A stretch of DNA of 64,000 nucleotides, taken from assembly GCF_947492715.1 (NCBI RefSeq), contig NZ_CANLNS010000002.1, positions 124,001 through 188,000 of the forward strand, in the 5' to 3' direction. Position numbers and translations under genes: made by a program. Shown piece after piece: positions 51,916-60,626 of this stretch. The stretch's first letter is position 1. Every line of letters begins with the position of its first letter. This DNA is from an uncultured Psychroserpens sp. (lineage in GTDB: Bacteria > Bacteroidota > Bacteroidia > Flavobacteriales > Flavobacteriaceae). The notes beneath the pieces are model-generated. The model saw only the letters and a list, made by a program, of their open reading frames with translations. It did not search any database and was not told the origin of the DNA.

Positions 51916-53745
51916 ATGAAAACTATTATTTCAGTACTCTTTATCATAATTCTTTTTCAATCATGTACAGAAAAATCAAATTCTGATACTACAACCGATT
52001 TAAGCAAAACGGTAGAAACTGGTCTCACAACTCGAATACATATAGATGGCGATTCAACATGGTCTATAGAAGAACGTATGGATCATTATGGAATTCCTGG
52101 CGTGAGTATTGCGGTCATACATCATGGTGAAATTGCCTGGACAAAAGCGTATGGTGTCATGGATAAAGAAAGTAAAGTTCCTGTGACAGAACACACCCTT
52201 TTTCAGGCTGCGGCAACTAGTATGCCTGTAACGGCTTATGGTGCATTGCGTCTTGTGGAACAAAATAAATTAGACTTAGATGAAAATGTTAACAGCTACT
52301 TGAAATCTTGGAAAGTACCCGAAAATGAATTTAACAAGGAAAGCAAAGTCACCATAAGAAATCTTTTAAATCATTCTGCCGGAATATATCCTCGCGGAAC
52401 AGGATCCTATAGTATAAATGAAACAATTCCAACGCTTGTAGAGATTTTAAACGGAACATTTCCAGCAACAAACGAGCCAATTACCATAAATAAAGAGCCT
52501 GGTGAAAGTGTTCGTTTTGCATATGCTAGCTATGTACCCATACAACAAATGATGCTGGATGTTGATGGAAAAACATTCCCAGAGATTATGCATGAACTCG
52601 TGTTGCAACCCTTAGAAATGAACAACAGCACCTTTAACCAATCGCTTACTAAGGAACAATTAGCGATGGCGGCCACTGGTTATTTATCAGATGGTTCTAT
52701 GGTAGAAGGTAAAAGAAATATCAGCCCATCAATGGCTTCAAGTGGGTTATGGACTACTGCTGAGGACTATGCAAAATTTATTACCAACGTACAGCAAACC
52801 CTAGAAGGCAAGACTACTAAAGGATTATCAAAAGACCTGACAAAATTAATGGGAACACCTTATGGTGTGCATGATTCTGCTTGGTCTTTTACATTGGGCT
52901 TAGGCTTTCAGCTTCTTAATAGAAAGGATGAAATCTACCTAAGACATCACGGATGGAATACAGGTTTCTATACCGAGATAGTAGCTCATAGAGACAAAGG
53001 TTATGGCGTGGTTGTGATGACCAATTCCACATTTCCAGAGTTTAATGCTGAAGTGATACGTGCTGTAGCACAGACGTATAATTGGGATAATTATGTTCCT
53101 GTTTATAAAAAAATGAAAATTGAACAGTCTTTAGTCGATGAAATTACTGGAAGATACAAGTCTGATAATGTTACTGTAGAAGTTTTTGAAAAGGACAATC
53201 TACTATTCTATAAAAATATACTTGACGTAGAAGCTGATGAACTCATCAAAGTCTCGGATAGTAATTTTGTTAGAAGAAATTCTAGCCGATTTATCCAGTT
53301 CAAACCAAACTCCGAAAATGAAACCATCAATTTAATTCATCTTAATAGAAGCGATGAGACCTTAGCTGCAACTTTTGTCAAGACAGATACAGATAAAATA
53401 GAACCTGTAGAATTCCTTCTTGAAGATGACTTTGAAAATGCACTTAAAGCCTATAGAACATTAATCGAACATGATCCTACTAACTCTAGAGTTACTGAAG
53501 AGTATCTCAATGAGATAGGTTATGATTTTTACCACGATAACAGAATGAAATTATCGCAAAACACTTTCAAATTGAACATGATGCTCTATCCAAAAAGCTT
53601 CAAAGTATACGAAAGTTATGCAAAAGCCTGTGTGAAAATTGGAGATATTGATCTGGCCATTTTAAATTATTCAAAATCACTTGAATTAAATCCACAAAAT
53701 AACGAAGTCAAGCATCAACTCAAGGAATTACAAAAAAACGAATAA
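51916..53745 (+). CDS. Serine-hydrolase (beta-lactamase) pseudoenzyme with TPR tail
   Basis: 609 aa, lipoprotein signal (IIILFQSC). The fold is that of class C beta-lactamase/D-alanyl-D-alanine carboxypeptidase proteins: GVSIAVIHHGEIAWTKAYGVMD, LFQAAATSMPVTAYGALRLVEQ, RNLLNHSAGIYP, PGESVRFAYASY and RHHGWNTGF. Aligned to the usual LFRIGSVTK block, the nucleophile Ser is Ala100 and the general-base Lys is Met103; the Tyr (Y203) and HxG (H344-G346) motifs remain. It should be catalytically dead or use another mechanism. Residues about 495-609 form TPR-like helices. The esterase/beta-lactamase fusion gene follows after 59 nt. Confidence 0.85.
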   Translation: MKTIISVLFIIILFQSCTEKSNSDTTTDLSKTVETGLTTRIHIDGDSTWSIEERMDHYGIPGVSIAVIHHGEIAWTKAYGVMDKESKVPVTEHTLFQAAATSMPVTAYGALRLVEQNKLDLDENVNSYLKSWKVPENEFNKESKVTIRNLLNHSAGIYPRGTGSYSINETIPTLVEILNGTFPATNEPITINKEPGESVRFAYASYVPIQQMMLDVDGKTFPEIMHELVLQPLEMNNSTFNQSLTKEQLAMAATGYLSDGSMVEGKRNISPSMASSGLWTTAEDYAKFITNVQQTLEGKTTKGLSKDLTKLMGTPYGVHDSAWSFTLGLGFQLLNRKDEIYLRHHGWNTGFYTEIVAHRDKGYGVVVMTNSTFPEFNAEVIRAVAQTYNWDNYVPVYKKMKIEQSLVDEITGRYKSDNVTVEVFEKDNLLFYKNILDVEADELIKVSDSNFVRRNSSRFIQFKPNSENETINLIHLNRSDETLAATFVKTDTDKIEPVEFLLEDDFENALKAYRTLIEHDPTNSRVTEEYLNEIGYDFYHDNRMKLSQNTFKLNMMLYPKSFKVYESYAKACVKIGDIDLAILNYSKSLELNPQNNEVKHQLKELQKNE

Positions 53746-53804
53746 AACAAACGTCCATCAATGGGTGAGTTTCAATACCAAAATATGTATAAATACTAAA
53801 GATT

Positions 53805-55802
53805 ATGAAAAACATAACAGGACTATTACTTCTAATTTTTCTTCTAATAACCCATACTGTCTTTGCACAAGACAATAGCGTAAACGAAAATTCACAAGTA
53901 GTGAAAGGAGCTTCCTTAGTATTACCAGAGATACAGGTAGTTCCAATAAAAGACACAAAGACAGAGCGAAACTATGAACTGTACATAGAGCTGCCAGAAG
54001 ATTATGGTGAGAACACACATAAAACGTATCCTGTGCTTTATTATACAGATGCTAAGTGGCATCGTGAAATACTATCTTCTTGCCAAGAATTTATTCTTGA
54101 AGATTTGATTCTAGTTGGAATTTCTTATCAATTAGACATTAATGAAGATCTAAAAAAAGAAGTAGGAGTCTATGTGAGTAGGTTTCGAGATTACTCGATG
54201 AAGGAACACAGCAATCCTGAAATTCAAAAAAAAATACAGTTTGGACAAGCTCATAAGCATCTTGACTTTATTCGTAATGATATCATTACCTATGTTGACA
54301 ATAGTTACCGAACTGACCCAAATAGTCGCACCTACTTTGGCTATTCATTGAGTGGTGAATTTGGTGCGTATATTCTAATGACTCAACCTGATACTTTTAA
54401 TAATTACATTATTGGAAGTCCAACAGTTAGAGGTGAAGTCGATTACCTAACAGAATTGAATACCAAATTTGGACCCTATGAACCATCTAATAGAAACTCA
54501 AGTTTGAATGCCAATGTTTTTATTGCCTATGGCTCATTAGAAGAAGAGAGAGTGGTTGCGCCTATGGAGGCATTTATTAAATTATTAAATGATAGACGAG
54601 ATGTTGGTTTATCCGTATATAAAGAAGTGATTGATGGGAACCATAGTACTGCATTCCCTACAACAGCTGTCCGCAGTGCCGTTTGGTTGTCCTCTTTATT
54701 GAGTCCTATTTCAAGTATAGGCGATGAGATCTCATTCTGGGAGATTCCACATCTTAATAATGCCTATATCAGTACAACACCAGAGGACAGAGATGATGGA
54801 ATAGCAGTTGATACATTAGCGGTAAGTAGCAATGATCAAAAAGCCATCCTTAAATTGTCTCAAGAGATTTTTGATGGCGAACATGGAAGCTATGATGCTT
54901 TACTCATTTCACACAACAATAAATTAGTTTTTGAATCCTATTATAAAAAAGGACGTATCAACTTGCCTCACGGACAAGCATCGGCAGTAAAAGCATACAC
55001 CAGTTTGGTTTTAGGTAGAGCCATTCAAATGGGTTACCTATCTATGGAGGATCTAAACAAACCTTTGATTAGTTTTCTAAAAGATATCGACCCTAAAAAA
55101 ATGACTAAAGGTGCCGAAAATATCACACTTCATAAGGCATTAACTATGCAAGGAGGTCTAGCTATTGATAGAGATGCATGGAAAGTCATTGAGAATGATT
55201 CTGTGCGATTAAAAGGTCAAGGGCTAGCACAAACGCTTCTTGAGCAAAGCGCACCTATAACCAACGCGTCTCAGACGTTTTTATATGGTAATTTTAATCC
55301 GATATTAGTTATGACAGTCATTGATGCCGTTGTCCCAGGAACAGCTGAGGACTTTATTAAAACGGAGTTACTTGACAAACTCGGCATTACAAATTATAAA
55401 TGGTCAACTCATATTAGTGGTTTGCCAGAAGCAGGATGGCGAGCGAGTATCATGTCTCGTGACATGATCAAACTGGGACATTTGGTACTCAATAATGGTA
55501 AATTAAATGGCGAGCAACTTATTTCTGAAGACTATCTAGCCCAAGCCACTAGTGGCATTGTAAGACCTGCAATAGACTGGATGCCTAAGAACTATCTTTA
55601 TGGCTATTTTTGGTACTATACACCAGTAAAGGTTGGTAACAAAAGCTATAACATGACATTGGCTTGGGGCGGCGGCGGTCAGCGTGTTATGGTTGTAAAA
55701 GAACTTGATTTAACGATTGTAATTTCTGGTCATGATAGAGAAGATGATAAAATCATGACATCTATTTTTGAAACCGTAGTGCCTGCATTTGCTAAACAAT
55801 AA
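53805..55802 (+). CDS. Esterase fused to a beta-lactamase-type serine hydrolase
   Basis: 665 aa with a signal peptide (LLLIFLLITHTVFAQ). Residues about 40-305 are an esterase D-like alpha/beta hydrolase: YPVLYYTDAKW, nucleophile S181 in YFGYSLSGEFG and a late His in DGNHSTAFP. Residues about 340-665 are a beta-lactamase-related serine hydrolase with intact S393-x-x-K396 (SAVK) and Y494-G-N496; the third motif is a Gly-rich AWGGGGQR. Both active sites look functional. It probably acts on peptidoglycan or an acylated peptide outside the cytoplasm. Likely co-transcribed with the pseudoenzyme upstream and followed by a kinase/regulator pair. Confidence 0.88.
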   Translation: MKNITGLLLLIFLLITHTVFAQDNSVNENSQVVKGASLVLPEIQVVPIKDTKTERNYELYIELPEDYGENTHKTYPVLYYTDAKWHREILSSCQEFILEDLILVGISYQLDINEDLKKEVGVYVSRFRDYSMKEHSNPEIQKKIQFGQAHKHLDFIRNDIITYVDNSYRTDPNSRTYFGYSLSGEFGAYILMTQPDTFNNYIIGSPTVRGEVDYLTELNTKFGPYEPSNRNSSLNANVFIAYGSLEEERVVAPMEAFIKLLNDRRDVGLSVYKEVIDGNHSTAFPTTAVRSAVWLSSLLSPISSIGDEISFWEIPHLNNAYISTTPEDRDDGIAVDTLAVSSNDQKAILKLSQEIFDGEHGSYDALLISHNNKLVFESYYKKGRINLPHGQASAVKAYTSLVLGRAIQMGYLSMEDLNKPLISFLKDIDPKKMTKGAENITLHKALTMQGGLAIDRDAWKVIENDSVRLKGQGLAQTLLEQSAPITNASQTFLYGNFNPILVMTVIDAVVPGTAEDFIKTELLDKLGITNYKWSTHISGLPEAGWRASIMSRDMIKLGHLVLNNGKLNGEQLISEDYLAQATSGIVRPAIDWMPKNYLYGYFWYYTPVKVGNKSYNMTLAWGGGGQRVMVVKELDLTIVISGHDREDDKIMTSIFETVVPAFAKQ

Positions 55803-55920
55803 CTATGATCGGAGAGAAGTAGATTGTCGTAGATAAAATCGAAGTACTTATCTATAAAAAGTTATAATTGGTCTATATAATCACTAAGATTGGATTGTTT
55901 AAACTAACTTAGTTTTTTAT

Positions 55921-56943
55921 ATGAGACATATGCAAAAAAATTATTTAAAAATTTTATTACATAGTTTTTTATGGCTACTATTATTTATCTACCCATTGGT
56001 TTCATTAGATAGTGAGTATCTCATATACAGAAATTGGTTGTCGTTATCAAGTATTTTTCTTGTCTTTTATGTTAATTATTTCTTTTTGGTAGACCACTTT
56101 TTTTTAAATAATAAAAAAGTCCACTTTTATATTTTAAATGGGGTATTAATTATAATCCAATATATTCTTTTAAGTTATTTTTTAAAATTTAAGATATTTC
56201 ATCCAAGTATTGAAGGTGTCCAAACAGGTGAAATTAGAAGCGGAGCAATGACTACGGTTCAAGTTATATTGCCAATAATTTTAAGTATTGGAATGTGTGT
56301 TGGTTTAAAAATCAATACCAAATTGAATAAAAATAAATTAACCTTACAACAGGTAAGACAGAACCAATTGGATACAGAAATTAAATATTTAAAATACCAG
56401 GTACAACCGCATTTTCTTTTTAATACACTAAACAATATCTACGCATTAATTGATAGCTCTCCTGTTAAAGCCAAGGCATCCATACATAGTATGAGTAAAA
56501 TGATGCGTTATGTATTACATGATGCTTCAACCAGTAAAGTTCCTTTGGTTAAAGAAATTGAGTTTTTGGAGCGTTATATTGATTTAATGCAATTACGAAT
56601 ATCCTCTAACCTAACACTAGAAAAGAACTTTCCTGTTATAAATCAACCTATACAAATTGCCCCACTTTTATTAATCTCTTTTATTGAAAACGCCTTTAAA
56701 CATGGCATAGATGCAGTACAGCATTCTTTTATAAAAATTGAATTAACGATTGATAATCATAGGTTAAAGTATTCAGTTACTAATTCTTCATTTCCAGAAA
56801 GAGAAAAAGTAACAGATTCTGGAATTGGATTAGAAAACTTAAAAAAACGATTAGAACTATTATATCCGAATAATTTTGAGTTGATTACAAAGGAAATCAA
56901 TAGGCAATATTTCGCAACACTAACACTTAATTTTAAAGAATGA
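55921..56943 (+). CDS. LytS-type sensor histidine kinase
   Basis: 340 aa. Four hydrophobic segments in 10-130 (ILLHSFLWLLLFIYPLV, LSSIFLVFYVNYFFLVDHF, FYILNGVLIIIQYILLSYFL, VQVILPIILSIGMCVGL), a linker, the His box VQPHFLFN (H164; Gln replaces the usual Asn two residues before the His), the N box ENAFKHG and the G box DSGIGLENLKKRL. ATGs at 55921 and 55930 are both possible. It overlaps the regulator gene by 4 nt and starts 118 nt after the esterase fusion. Confidence 0.94.
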   Translation: MRHMQKNYLKILLHSFLWLLLFIYPLVSLDSEYLIYRNWLSLSSIFLVFYVNYFFLVDHFFLNNKKVHFYILNGVLIIIQYILLSYFLKFKIFHPSIEGVQTGEIRSGAMTTVQVILPIILSIGMCVGLKINTKLNKNKLTLQQVRQNQLDTEIKYLKYQVQPHFLFNTLNNIYALIDSSPVKAKASIHSMSKMMRYVLHDASTSKVPLVKEIEFLERYIDLMQLRISSNLTLEKNFPVINQPIQIAPLLLISFIENAFKHGIDAVQHSFIKIELTIDNHRLKYSVTNSSFPEREKVTDSGIGLENLKKRLELLYPNNFELITKEINRQYFATLTLNFKE

Positions 56944-57653
56944 TACTGTCTTGTATTTTAATTGATGATGAGCCTTTAGCGCTTGACTTAATGGAAACTT
57001 ACGTTAAATCTACACCATTTTTGAAATTAGTTGCTAAGTGCAATAGTGCTATTGCTGCAATTGAAATCATTGAAAAAGAAACTGTAGATTTGATTTTTAC
57101 TGATATTCAAATGCCAAATCTATCGGGAATGGAGTTTTCTAAATTACTTTTAAACAAACCAACTAAAATTATTTTCACCACAGCCTTTGAAGAATTTGCG
57201 CTTGAAAGTTATAAGGTAAACGCCATTGATTATTTGGTAAAACCAATAAGTTATGCTGAATTTTTTGCCGCAGCAAATAAAGCCAAACAACAGATTCTAA
57301 ATCAGCCCAACCATGTAAATTCTATAGATGACTATATCTTTGTAAAGTCTGATTATAAGTTATTAAGGATTAATTTAAAAGATTTAATATATGTAGAAGG
57401 CTTAAAGGACTATTTAAAATTCTACACAGTGAATTCTGAAAAACCAATCCTCACTTTAAAAAGCATGAAATCTTTAGAAGAAGAATTGTCTGAAAAACAC
57501 TTTATGCGTGTACATCGTTCTTTTATAGTCAACTTAAATAAGATAACAACAATTGAGCGCAATCGCATAGTTTTTGGAGATAAGTACATTCCTGTTTCCG
57601 AAAAGTATAAAGAAAGGTTTCAAAAATTTATCAATACTGATTTTTCATCATAG
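56940..57653 (+). CDS. LytTR family response regulator
   Basis: 237 aa. Receiver domain with DDE (9-11), D55 in IFTDIQMPN, TTAFEEFALESYK and Lys in YLVKPISY. The LytTR DNA-binding domain (about 130-237) reads DLIYVEGLKDYLKFYT ... FMRVHRSFIVNLNKI. Coupled to the kinase by a 4-nt overlap. Third complete LytS/LytTR pair in the window. Confidence 0.95.
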   Translation: MILSCILIDDEPLALDLMETYVKSTPFLKLVAKCNSAIAAIEIIEKETVDLIFTDIQMPNLSGMEFSKLLLNKPTKIIFTTAFEEFALESYKVNAIDYLVKPISYAEFFAAANKAKQQILNQPNHVNSIDDYIFVKSDYKLLRINLKDLIYVEGLKDYLKFYTVNSEKPILTLKSMKSLEEELSEKHFMRVHRSFIVNLNKITTIERNRIVFGDKYIPVSEKYKERFQKFINTDFSS

Positions 57654-57759
57654 ACAAAATCTTATAGAACGTCTATAAAATGTCCTACTAGGTCTATTTC
57701 ATTTCAATAACAACTTGTGTTTATTCAATTTTGATGTATTCATCTGAAAACATACATCA

Positions 57760-57867
57760 ATGATACGAGTAACTATTTTTTTTATAATCTGTTTTATCAC
57801 AAGTTTACAAGCACAAACTTTAAACGAAAAGATTGAAGAAAACGATTCAATAAACCTAACTGTCTAA
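57760..57867 (+). CDS. Tiny secreted peptide or gene remnant (35 aa)
   Basis: The frame starts with an excellent signal peptide (MIRVTIFFIICFITSLQAQ) and then stops after only 16 mature residues (TLNEKIEENDSINLTV). It lies between the regulator and the CPBP protease gene, which begins 31 nt later. It may be the front end of a lost secreted enzyme, or a small exported peptide that could serve as a signal for the nearby kinases. The sequence cannot decide between these. Confidence 0.4.
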   Translation: MIRVTIFFIICFITSLQAQTLNEKIEENDSINLTV

Positions 57868-57898
57868 TATAATTGCTTCAAAACTTAAAGGTATAGAG

Positions 57899-58579
57899 AT
57901 GATAACTGCAACCGATCAAACAAATTCAAAGGGTTATTTACTAGACTTAGTCATTTATATAGCCATTATGTTTCTAATTCGAGAAACTTCAATTCCTAAT
58001 ACGTATTATTTGGTAACGGGCTTTCTTTATTCGGGAACAACGTTAATTGCAGCTACTTGGCTAATGAAAAGACGCGGTGTTACTTGGAAAAGTATAGGAT
58101 TGCGCAGACCTAAAGACATTCCAAAAACAGTCTTAATAGCGGGAGGACTGTTCATTACAATTATAGCCATGTTACTTGTTTTTAATGTTATACAGGATTT
58201 TTTTTCAATAGTTAAAGAGAGTGATGAAGCGGCGAAAGGAACAATTAAAGGGTATACAATAAGCAATGGTGATTATGCCTATGTGTTTTCTATAATTATT
58301 TTTGTTTGGATACAATCTGCCTTAGAAGAACTCTTAGAGCGTGCTTTTCTAATAACATGGTTAGAACGTTTATTTTCAAATTTGCGATTTAAAACGGCGT
58401 TAGCTATTATAATTCAAGCGTGTATTTGGGGATTTAGACATTCCTATGATTTTTCAGAACGTTCAGTATCTGTTGCTTTAATTGGCATCATTATGGGCAT
58501 CGCATATGTAAAATTTGGTAGAAGCTTATGGCCAGTAATTATTGCTCATTGCGCCATGAATACGATGTCTTTGATATAA
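57899..58579 (+). CDS. CPBP family intramembrane glutamic endopeptidase
   Basis: 226 aa, about six to seven membrane helices. The CPBP (Abi) motifs are present: E143-E144-x3-R148 in ALEELLERAF, F179-x-H181 in WGFRHSYDF and H217-x3-N221 in PVIIAHCAMN. The family cleaves within membranes, for example in CAAX processing, bacteriocin maturation and immunity. A likely role is processing or degradation of a membrane peptide. Its stop directly abuts the stop of the convergent gene at 58580. The location after a LytTR pair recalls peptide-signalling loci; that link is inference. Confidence 0.9.
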   Translation: MITATDQTNSKGYLLDLVIYIAIMFLIRETSIPNTYYLVTGFLYSGTTLIAATWLMKRRGVTWKSIGLRRPKDIPKTVLIAGGLFITIIAMLLVFNVIQDFFSIVKESDEAAKGTIKGYTISNGDYAYVFSIIIFVWIQSALEELLERAFLITWLERLFSNLRFKTALAIIIQACIWGFRHSYDFSERSVSVALIGIIMGIAYVKFGRSLWPVIIAHCAMNTMSLI

Positions 58580-59116
58580 TTATTCGTCTTTTGATCTTTT
58601 GAATTGTGTTTCTAGAAACTTCTTTTCCCATTTATTCTTTATGTTATCATAAACACCAACAGTAAAATTATAAGTGTTCTTATCAATAAACTCCCAGCAG
58701 TCTGTAAGAATTAAATTAGTTTTTGAGGCTGCGTATTTATAACTATAATACATACTATTGTTTTGGTATTTCACCTCTCCTGTAGTTAGGTTTCCGAAAA
58801 CATCAAATTCATAAAATTTAATTTTCTTCTCTTCACTGTCATACGATACAATGCCTTCGCTTCTTAAACCAAAGTCATAAGCTTTCTGACTAATATTTCC
58901 TTTGGTTTGAGATTTTATAATGTTTCCATTTAAACTTGCTTCAAATTCAATATATAATTTGAAAGGTGTACCATCACCCCATGCTGCTCCTGATGCAGAT
59001 TTCCATGTGCCACCAATTAGATTTTGATGTCCATGAAATTTGGCTCCCTCATCTTGACTTTGAGCGTAACTCAAACTCGCCATAGCAATTGCTAACGTAA
59101 AAATAATTGTCTTCAT
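58580..59116 (-). CDS. Secreted DUF1579-like protein
   Basis: 178 aa with a signal peptide (FTLAIAMASLSYAQ). The mature part is an all-beta, lipocalin-like pattern: HQNLIGGTWKSASGAAWGDGTPFKLYIEFEASLNGNIIKSQTKG, VSYDSEEKKIKFYEFDVFGNLTTGEV and a late Trp/Lys-rich end. GGTW near the start and the repeated YxF strands resemble DUF1579/heme-binding-like lipocalin proteins, but the match is loose. Likely co-transcribed with the DUF1761 gene 9 nt upstream. Confidence 0.65.
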   Translation of the reverse strand: MKTIIFTLAIAMASLSYAQSQDEGAKFHGHQNLIGGTWKSASGAAWGDGTPFKLYIEFEASLNGNIIKSQTKGNISQKAYDFGLRSEGIVSYDSEEKKIKFYEFDVFGNLTTGEVKYQNNSMYYSYKYAASKTNLILTDCWEFIDKNTYNFTVGVYDNIKNKWEKKFLETQFKRSKDE

Positions 59117-59125
59117 AGTTTTAAT

Positions 59126-59533
59126 TTATCTCCAGGCACCAAGTATTCCACCTATCACAGAAAAATAGATGATGATATACCCACTATTTATAAATATGTA
59201 TTTCCAACTTTTCTGTTCAAATAAGGCGATAATTGTAAATATTGCCGCAGCCCAGCCAAAACCTGTTAAAAAACCTGCTGTGAGACCCCAAGTAAAATCG
59301 GTATCGACACCTCCAAGAAAAAAAGCCATGTTATATGACATTACATAAGCCAAAATAAAACTTATGCCATAGGTTTTTAATGGATTGGCAGATTTGAGTT
59401 TTTCGTCGCTTAAACCATTTTCTTTCTTCCATGCCTTATAAAATAGTAAAGGAGAATACCATAATGCTCCCAAAATCATATTGACTATTGCACAGACAAA
59501 TACTGCCCAATGATTAATTATCATGCTTTCCAT
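59126..59533 (-). CDS. DUF1761 family membrane protein
   Basis: 135 aa with four membrane helices. DUF1761 signature at the start: NHWAVFVCAIVNMILGALWYSPLLFYKAWKKENGLSDE. Then a short loop, YGISFILAYVMSYNMAFFL, and a GLTAGFLTGFGWAAAIF helix. The family has no known activity. It is followed closely by the DUF1579-like gene and lies 65 nt from an AraC-type regulator on the same strand, which may control both. Confidence 0.88.
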   Translation of the reverse strand: MESMIINHWAVFVCAIVNMILGALWYSPLLFYKAWKKENGLSDEKLKSANPLKTYGISFILAYVMSYNMAFFLGGVDTDFTWGLTAGFLTGFGWAAAIFTIIALFEQKSWKYIFINSGYIIIYFSVIGGILGAWR

Positions 59534-59598
59534 AGAATGTTAGTTTTAAATATAGAAGCAAACTAACGACAATAAGCGTAGTGAAAATTGTAAAAAAT

Positions 59599-60414
59599 TT
59601 ACTTTACAGGAACATAGTTGGGATAATCGCCAACATCACTTAAATATTTTTTTGGATTCAAGCCAGAAAAAGACTGAAAATCCTTTATGAAATGTGCCTG
59701 ATCAAAATAACCACAGTCTGCTGATATAGCTGTCCAAGAGATTTTCTCTTTGTTCTCCAAAGCTGCCAAAATCTCATTAAATCTTATGATTCTATGAAAC
59801 TGTTTTGGCGTTATCCCAACATATTTTTTAAATAATTGAATGAATTGTTTTTGAGAAAACCCAGTCTTTTTAGCAAGATTTGCGATACTAATTTTTGATG
59901 ATGAATTTTGAATTGTATCTATGGCAAAGTGAATGATATTAGTATAAAAATCGTCTTCTTTAAATTGTGGTAGTAACCACTTTTCAATGGCATTAAATTT
60001 CTCCTGAGGAGAAGTGGGTGCTTTAAGCTGAGTATGAAGTTCTAAAATGGATGTTCCAAAAATTTCATTAGCCTGAACCACTTTGTTGGTATATAGGTTT
60101 ACAGATTTGTGAATCAAAGGAAACCCTGAACCAGGTTTAAATACAACAACTATCATTTCTTCACTTGCTGCGCTAATCGTTATATAATCTTTAAGAACTC
60201 CGGAAAACCAAACATCTGAGTAGCCTTGCTTTTTCTTTTTAGTGTTATTATCAAAAATGAATTTATCTGTTCCTGTGAGCTCAAATATGATATTAATAGT
60301 TCCGTCTGGAAGATATTTGTCCATTTCACATTCTGGATAATAATCTTTATTGTAGATCATTGCTGCCACATATTTAGATAAGCTAGGCGATATGGTATGT
60401 GCATGACTAATCAA
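59599..60414 (-). CDS. AraC family transcriptional regulator (soluble)
   Basis: 271 aa. The N-terminal domain (1-150) has the DUF6597-type opening (ISPSLSKYVAAMIYNKDYYPECEMDKYLPDGTINIIFELTG) and VVFKPGSGFPL. The C-terminal AraC helix-turn-helix domain (about 160-262) contains ISIANLAKKTGFSQKQFIQLFKKYVGITPKQFHR and ISADCGYFDQAHFIKDFQSFSGLNPKKYL. The DGT and GxGF features resemble regulators that respond to small molecules or oxidative stress. The DUF1761 and DUF1579-like genes downstream are plausible targets. Confidence 0.92.
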   Translation of the reverse strand: MISHAHTISPSLSKYVAAMIYNKDYYPECEMDKYLPDGTINIIFELTGTDKFIFDNNTKKKKQGYSDVWFSGVLKDYITISAASEEMIVVVFKPGSGFPLIHKSVNLYTNKVVQANEIFGTSILELHTQLKAPTSPQEKFNAIEKWLLPQFKEDDFYTNIIHFAIDTIQNSSSKISIANLAKKTGFSQKQFIQLFKKYVGITPKQFHRIIRFNEILAALENKEKISWTAISADCGYFDQAHFIKDFQSFSGLNPKKYLSDVGDYPNYVPVK

Positions 60415-60626
60415 TTAAAATGATTTATAGAATTATTAAAGCAATATAGTTGAAAATGAGCAAACGACGATAATAGTGCCTTGGAAACCGAAGAATGAGG
60501 TTCACGGTTTCTTAAAACAATAAGGATGCGTGAGTGATGTGTGTGGAATGGTTTGATTCCTTTCCTTTCTTAATATTATTTAATATACTATTTTTACTTT
60601 CATCTATTTGAATAACATATTGCATA

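Noticed and set aside
53720-54018. Minus-strand frames across the start of the esterase fusion
   Set aside because: They cover the signal peptide region of a well-supported gene and have no domain.
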